The notes under the pieces: generated by a model
What the model was told of the DNA's origin: nothing
Seen by the model: the letters and a program-made list of their open reading frames with translations, nothing else
The model's database searches: none
Source: Coptodactyla brooksi
Lineage: Eukaryota; Arthropoda; Insecta; Coleoptera; Scarabaeidae
NCBI GenBank assembly: GCA_033557675.1
Contig: JAWQRM010000440.1
Span: 1 to 22,622 of the forward strand
Direction: 5' to 3'
DNA length: 22,622 nt
In this document: positions 18,797 through 22,622 of the stretch, in pieces
Layout: every line of letters starts with the position of its first letter
Position numbering within the stretch: position 1 is the stretch's first letter
Made by a program: the position numbers and the translations under genes

Positions 18797-19639
18797 AACA
18801 TAATGTTCTGTTCTTTCACAACGAATGTAAAATTTTTGATACAAAACCACCAATTCTTATCACCAATTCTTATATACAATTTTTCAGTGCTGCCAACATA
18901 ATGTCTTCGGCGAATTTCCTTATGAAACTTACCTTGAACGAAAGACTGAAAATACCTGTATCCAAGCAAAAATTCTAGGTTATTAACGCTGATACAGGAG
19001 AAGTCGGCGAACCCAGAAGTTTTGAGAAGATAAGGTTGACTTTGAATAATTTACCAGAACGTCGCGAAAAATCTTGGTTCCCAATCAAATAGGATAATTT
19101 AATGAATTATCCGAGAATTAGGGAGAGAGTAGAATTATCACTACTCGCTAGAGTAACTAACTATTAGGAGTCATCTCCAAATACAAAACGGGCACTACAG
19201 AAGAAAACATTTGACAATGATCATAATAATGGCAAAAATAGAGTAACTTGTCGACAAAGACATACCTACAACACAGAAAGCAACGGTTTCAACGTATTAT
19301 AATAATAACGTACATAAATACATTAACCAAGCTAATGTACCATCAATAATTATTGACGACTTTATCCCAGTGTGGCTATTTGTAATATCCAGAGATTGTT
19401 AATGGATTTGAAAACCAACAAACTACCAGATAAATGTGGAATCATGAGATGATGCAATGATGTAATGGTGAAATGTTTTACAGCTCTATTCGATGATTTT
19501 AGTCATGGCACAACTGCCAGTAGAGTGTACTGAAACAGAGCAGACTGCTACGCCTAATATGTTAGGTGTATAAGGTATTTACGTATTTAATTATTATCAT
19601 TATCTTTCTAATCAAATAGTCTACAAAATGATAAAGAAC
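18797..19639. other. Gene-free AT-rich stretch
   Basis: The first hundred bases are probably the mariner 3' end; I could not identify its terminal inverted repeat. From 19000 to 19639 no convincing gene or repeat is seen. A frame near 19390-19440 reads LLMDLKTNKLPDKCGI, which faintly resembles the start of a LINE reverse transcriptase, but it is too short to call. Confidence 0.4.
18848..18873. repeat. 13-bp tandem duplication
   Basis: CACCAATTCTTAT occurs twice back to back (18848-18860 and 18861-18873), about 50 bases after the mariner stop, probably within that element's 3' noncoding end. Confidence 0.85.
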
Positions 19640-20008
19640 CTGAGAAATAAGAAGTGACCTCCTCACCTGCAGATAAAAACTAAAAATGGAGAAATGTTAA
19701 CTGACAATAAGAAATTATATTCGCTGGAAAGAACATTCCGAAAAATTGTTCAGCTTAACAGAAACTACTGAGGAATACATAGATGGAACCGTTAATACGG
19801 CAGATTGTCGTAAGATAACCGATATAACCAAACTGAAAATAGTAAAATTAAGACACACTTAATTGTAACGAAATAGTGGTGACAAAATTTTGTCCACCAG
19901 AGCTTGTATAATCATAAATAGAAATTAGTGGTCGCTATCTATACATAGTAATGATTTCATATATATATATATATACACACACATATATATATATATATAT
20001 ATAAACAC

Positions 20009-20039
<31 letters not shown>

Positions 20040-20400
20040 TATATATAACCAAAGGTGATTCAAAACAATTCCACAACTACCGTGGATATCTTTATTATAT
20101 GTGGCAGCGAAAGCAAAAGTGAGAGCTAAAGTTGAACCACAATTAAACGGTTAAATAAATTATAAATTAAAAAAAAATAAATAAAAAGTGATAAGCAAAC
20201 ATTGAGATACTTTGCACGTCTGTGTAGAATGGGTGGTTATCGACAAGTTAAGAAATTTGGGAAGCCAAACTTAAGGTGAAAGAAACAGAAAAGGTAAACC
20301 GAGAGTAACATGAAACAAGAGGACGTGTCAATTACTAGAAGAACACGGAAAAACACGGAGAGAAACTAGAGAGATGGCTAAGGATATATACAAAATATGA
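19640..20400 (+). pseudogene. LINE reverse transcriptase relic (RTE/craft-type)
   Basis: Scattered pieces of a LINE ORF2 occur in the correct order on the plus strand. The linker before the RT reads LQIKTKNGEMLTDNK (about 19668-19712) and, in another frame, RWKEHSEKLFSLTETTEEY (about 19720-19775). The early RT appears as CPPELV (about 19896). After a TA/CA microsatellite, GDSKQFHNYRG (about 20056-20088) matches the NYRGIS motif of RT domain 1-2. The catalytic FADD region is deleted. The C-terminal end follows: RYFARLCRMGGYRQVKK (about 20208-20260) and GERNRKGKPRVT (about 20276-20311), the familiar basic motif near the end of these ORFs, then EEHGKTRRETREMAKD. Multiple shifts and a large deletion make it dead. 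The class is fairly clear; the exact clade is not. Confidence 0.6.
19959..20047. repeat. TA/CA microsatellite
   Basis: About 90 bases of alternating TA with short ACAC interruptions, lying within the LINE relic between two of its RT pieces. Confidence 0.95.
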
Positions 20401-20565
20401 CAATTAAATAACGAGAATTTTAATTTAAATCACAGAACATATATATTGTTAGAAAGATACTAGTCGCCTCTTTTGAACGCGCACAAGTTCATACTAATTG
20501 GATGGCAAGTTACAAAGTTACAGCCATTTGAATGATTGTAAAAATTGTGTTAATGTAAAAACATA

Positions 20566-21226
20566 ATGGAACAAAGAGCAAATATTAAATTTTTTTTTGA
20601 ACTGGGAAAAAATGTGCTGAGACTTGATAGCGAATTGACGAGAATAGTGTATGGTGATGTTTGTATGTCTAAATCTAGTGGTTCAATCGTTTTAAAAATG
20701 ATCGTGAAGATGTAAATGATGATGAAGGATCTGATTGTCCAGAAAGTAAAAATCGTGCTGAATTGGTAAAAAATCCATGAAATCATGGCTGTCGATAGAA
20801 ATTTTACTGTGAGAATGTTGGCTGAACAATTGAAAACAAACAGAGAAACTTTTCGCCAAATTTTAACTCGAGATTTGGGAGAAAAGAAAAGTTTGTGCAC
20901 GTTTTGTTCCAAATGCATTGAGTGACGACCAAAAAATTGCTCGTATAGAACATTGTAAAGTCCTCAATCAAACTGCTGAAAATGATCCAGATTTTCCTCG
21001 TTCGATCGTAACTGATGATGAAACATGGTGCTTTAAATATGATCCAGAAACTAAGCATTAATCTGCAGAATGGAAGTCCATAGGCGAGCTAAAACCAAAA
21101 ATAAAACATTTTCAGAAGTCAAGAATCAAGACAATGTTGTTTGCTTTTTATGATTCACAAGCAGAAACTATCAATGGGAAATATTATTTAGCAGTTTTAA
21201 TCAATACAATAAACTACTATCAGTAA
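20566..21226 (+). pseudogene. mariner transposase relic, second family, 3'-truncated
   Basis: It begins at an ATG (20566) with MEQRANIKFFFELGK, the usual start of a widespread mariner subfamily. Most of the DNA-binding half is present in changing frames: YGDVCMSKS; then, after a deletion and shift, REDVNDDEGSDCPE and HEIMAVDRNFTVRMLAEQLK, TRDLGEKK, and in another frame ARFVPNALSDDQKIARIEHC. The catalytic domain starts with DDETWCFKYDPETK (first Asp, about 21010-21055), followed by a TAA, SAEWKS, KSRIKTMLFAFYDSQ and TINGKYYLAVL, where it ends at about 21226 and the Penelope relic follows. The second and third Asp are missing. It differs clearly from the DD34D copy at 17928. Confidence 0.85.
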
Positions 21227-21264
21227 GTGGGGGATAACCATTATTAAGGGAAATGTTAAATAAT

Positions 21265-22110
21265 TTATGAAGATTTTACCCTACTGATTAGTAGGGTAGT
21301 TAGAGGAGAAATTAAGATATCTTCCTGAATTTGTGGGTTTTTGATATCAACAATTGTTACAAGTAAATTATTGTTGTGTCTGATAAGTAAAACATCAAGA
21401 AATGGTAATGAGCTATCAGTCTTCCTTTCCACAGTAAATTGAAGGTGATTATTGAATTGATTAAATATGTGGAGGGTATCTTCAATATTCTCTGGTGGCA
21501 AAGTTAGCACGATATCGTCAACATATTTTCTAATGAAACCGGGTTCAGCTGGTAAAAGTTGTAATACCTCTTTTAGAAGGTAATCCAAGGTTATGTTGGC
21601 CAATATAGGACTCAATGGAGATCCCATCGTTGTACCGAAAATCTGTTTATGGAAAACATCACTATAAACAAAATAATTATTATTAATAAGGAAATGAATG
21701 ATGTTAAGTAAGCATTCTTCATTGATGCTAGTGGTAGCTCGTATGCGGTCCCACTGATCACCAATAATTTGGGGAATTAATTCCAGAGGAATATTGGTGA
21801 ACAATGATACAATGTCAAACGACACCAAGACATGGTCAGCTGGTATCTGAAAGTTCTGATACATTTTCACAAATGAAAAAGAGTCGAGCATGCTATAATT
21901 GGCATAGGTAGAGAATGCTAAATCACCTTATAAAAAGGTGAACCAGTACACGACACTATGGGCCTGAGTGCAATGCCTTCTTTATGTATTTTGGGCAACA
22001 CATATAGCTAAGGAGCAATACCATTATAACAAGTAAGATCTTTTTCCGTTCTTTCACTAACGAAGGATTTATCATGTAAAGCCTTTATGATAGCTATTCA
22101 ATGCAAAAAT
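21265..22110 (-). pseudogene. Penelope-like element reverse transcriptase, largely intact core
   Basis: A 208-codon open frame (21265-21891) carries the catalytic core of a Penelope-like reverse transcriptase: LVSFDIVSLFTNIP (motif A, residues 22-35), GTTMGSPLSPILANITLDYL (motif B, residues 86-105) and IRKYVDDIVLTLP (motif C, YVDD at residues 123-126; 21514-21525), then FTVERKTDSSLPFLDVLLIR. Upstream, past a stop near 21929, the frame LYVLPKIHKEGIALRPIVSC and TGSPFYKVI (about 21935-22020) preserves the family's LPKIHK...LRPIVS motif. Downstream, near 21340, a one-base shift would continue into YQKPTNSGRYLNFSSNYP, also typical, so the last 25 residues of the open frame are out of register. The GIY-YIG domain is missing. 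The element ends within or next to Tc1-type sequence at about 22110. All RT catalytic Asp are present but the element is dead. Confidence 0.85.
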
Positions 22111-22116
22111 AATGAA

Positions 22117-22390
22117 TCACTTGACTATCGGCTTCCAGTTGTGGAATGAGCCAATTCTCCAAGATTTGCAGGTAGATTTGTAAATTTTATTTTGTGAGAT
22201 CGCACAAAACACGTTCACTATGGGAGAGTCACGATCGTGCTGCACAGAGGCACGGGGATTTTCGGTCCCCAAATGCGCACATTGAAAAGTGACCCCACTC
22301 ACTTGAAAAGTGACCACATCACTAAACACAAGTTTTTAGGCGAATGTGCTTGTAGCAATCGTAAGCGGTAAGGCTTCATACCCATAAGGA
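22117..22390 (-). pseudogene. Tc1/mariner-superfamily (DDE_3-type) transposase fragment
   Basis: The minus strand carries MKPYRLRLLQAHSPK (about 22340-22385), then MFSDVVTFQVSG and VTFQCAHLGTENPRASV, then QHDRDSPIVNVFCAISQNKI, a combination I recognise from a large insect family of Tc1-type transposases (typically MKPYRLQLLQ ... FSDE.TFHVSG ... NVRIWGTENP ... RDSPKVNVFCAIS). After a deletion and shift, LENWLIPQLEADSQ follows at about 22125-22165. The first catalytic Asp (FSD) is present; the remaining catalytic part is cut off at the Penelope boundary. A short direct repeat, TTGAAAAGTGACC (22276-22288 and 22301-22313), falls inside and may have caused the local scrambling around HVSG. Confidence 0.7.
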
Positions 22391-22436
22391 GATGTGTGCA
22401 GGGTCTCTAAGGGTGCACATATTGAGCATCTGTAAA
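22391..22436 (+). pseudogene. C-terminal fragment of the same Tc1-type family, opposite strand
   Basis: On the plus strand, DVCRVSKGAHIEHL followed by a stop (22391-22436) matches the usual C-terminus of the transposase family found on the minus strand immediately to the left. Only about 15 residues are present, followed by AT-rich 3' sequence to about 22510. The two fragments meet within a few bases in opposite orientation, implying an inversion or nested insertion. Confidence 0.5.
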
Positions 22437-22622
22437 CACTAAAAAAAACTTTCACTATTTGTTTATATATCTATACAATGTTGTAAGTGTATATCAATAA
22501 TAAATGGCCGTTGATACCATCCGCAATGTTTGATTGGACTAGTAGTTCATCCACACGTCCATATATCACAAACACACAAACACACATATTTCCAGGACAC
22601 ATAAAATGCCAAGGAAAATCAG
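22437..22622. other. AT-rich end of window
   Basis: No gene is visible. It probably starts with the 3' noncoding end of the plus-strand Tc1-type fragment; a short ACACAAACACAC stretch lies at 22572-22585. Confidence 0.3.

Noticed and set aside
18588..18969. Minus-strand open frames over the mariner relic
   Set aside because: They are the antisense shadow of the transposase and its 3' end.
19386..19500. LLMDLKTNKLPDKCGI-like frame as another LINE reverse transcriptase piece
   Set aside because: Only about 16 residues resemble the domain, and the position is upstream of the LINE linker and so out of order.
20550..21058. Minus-strand open frames over the second mariner
   Set aside because: They are hydrophobic shadows of the plus-strand transposase, which has clear family motifs.

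Overview
This window looks like a stretch of an insect (or at least arthropod) nuclear genome. It is AT-rich, has no operons and no intact host gene that I can recognise, and is built almost entirely from decayed transposable elements of families common in insects: mariner, Tc1-type, piggyBac, pogo/Tigger, Penelope-like, an RTE/craft-type LINE and a KRBA2-like integrase element. Nearly every coding region is a relic with frameshifts, stops and deletions. All family names rest on protein motifs I recognise, not on a database search.

Layout. 1-77: the end of a mariner element, cut by the window edge. 95-1325 (-): piggyBac relic 1. 2130-3640 (+): Tigger/pogo relic, followed by a terminal-type inverted repeat (3759-3810). 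3811-5949: no gene, with a complex homeodomain-site-rich stretch near 5200-5560. 5950-7680 (-): piggyBac relic 2, from a different family. 7681-9180: no gene; CpG-rich between 8640 and 9070. 9191-9237 (+): a hammerhead ribozyme core, followed by a Penelope-like GIY-YIG nuclease relic (9610-10010, -). 10060-11186 (+): KRBA2-like integrase relic with most of its catalytic core deleted. 11640-13832 and 16325-16975: an unclassified noncoding repeat in several copies. 13838-16030: a pogo/jerky-type transposon (transposase on -) with short terminal inverted repeats. 16976-17500: a CpG-rich single-copy-looking segment. 17928-18796 (+): DD34D mariner relic. 19640-20400 (+): LINE relic containing a TA/CA microsatellite. 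20566-21226 (+): a second, truncated mariner. 21265-22110 (-): Penelope-like reverse transcriptase with the YVDD motif intact. 22117-22436: two oppositely oriented fragments of one Tc1-type family.

The most interesting feature is inside the pogo/jerky transposase. A roughly 182-bp insertion flanked by 13-bp perfect direct repeats (15162-15174 and 15344-15356) carries a hammerhead ribozyme on the minus strand (15221-15271). It has a complete core, a 7-bp stem II, a 7-bp stem I, a palindromic minimal stem III and a canonical GUC cleavage site, and lies beside a 17-bp tandem repeat. With the second hammerhead core next to a Penelope GIY-YIG relic, this suggests a small ribozyme-carrying retroelement related to Penelope elements or retrozymes. 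The core and stems are read directly from the sequence; cleavage activity, mobility and the Penelope link are inferred.
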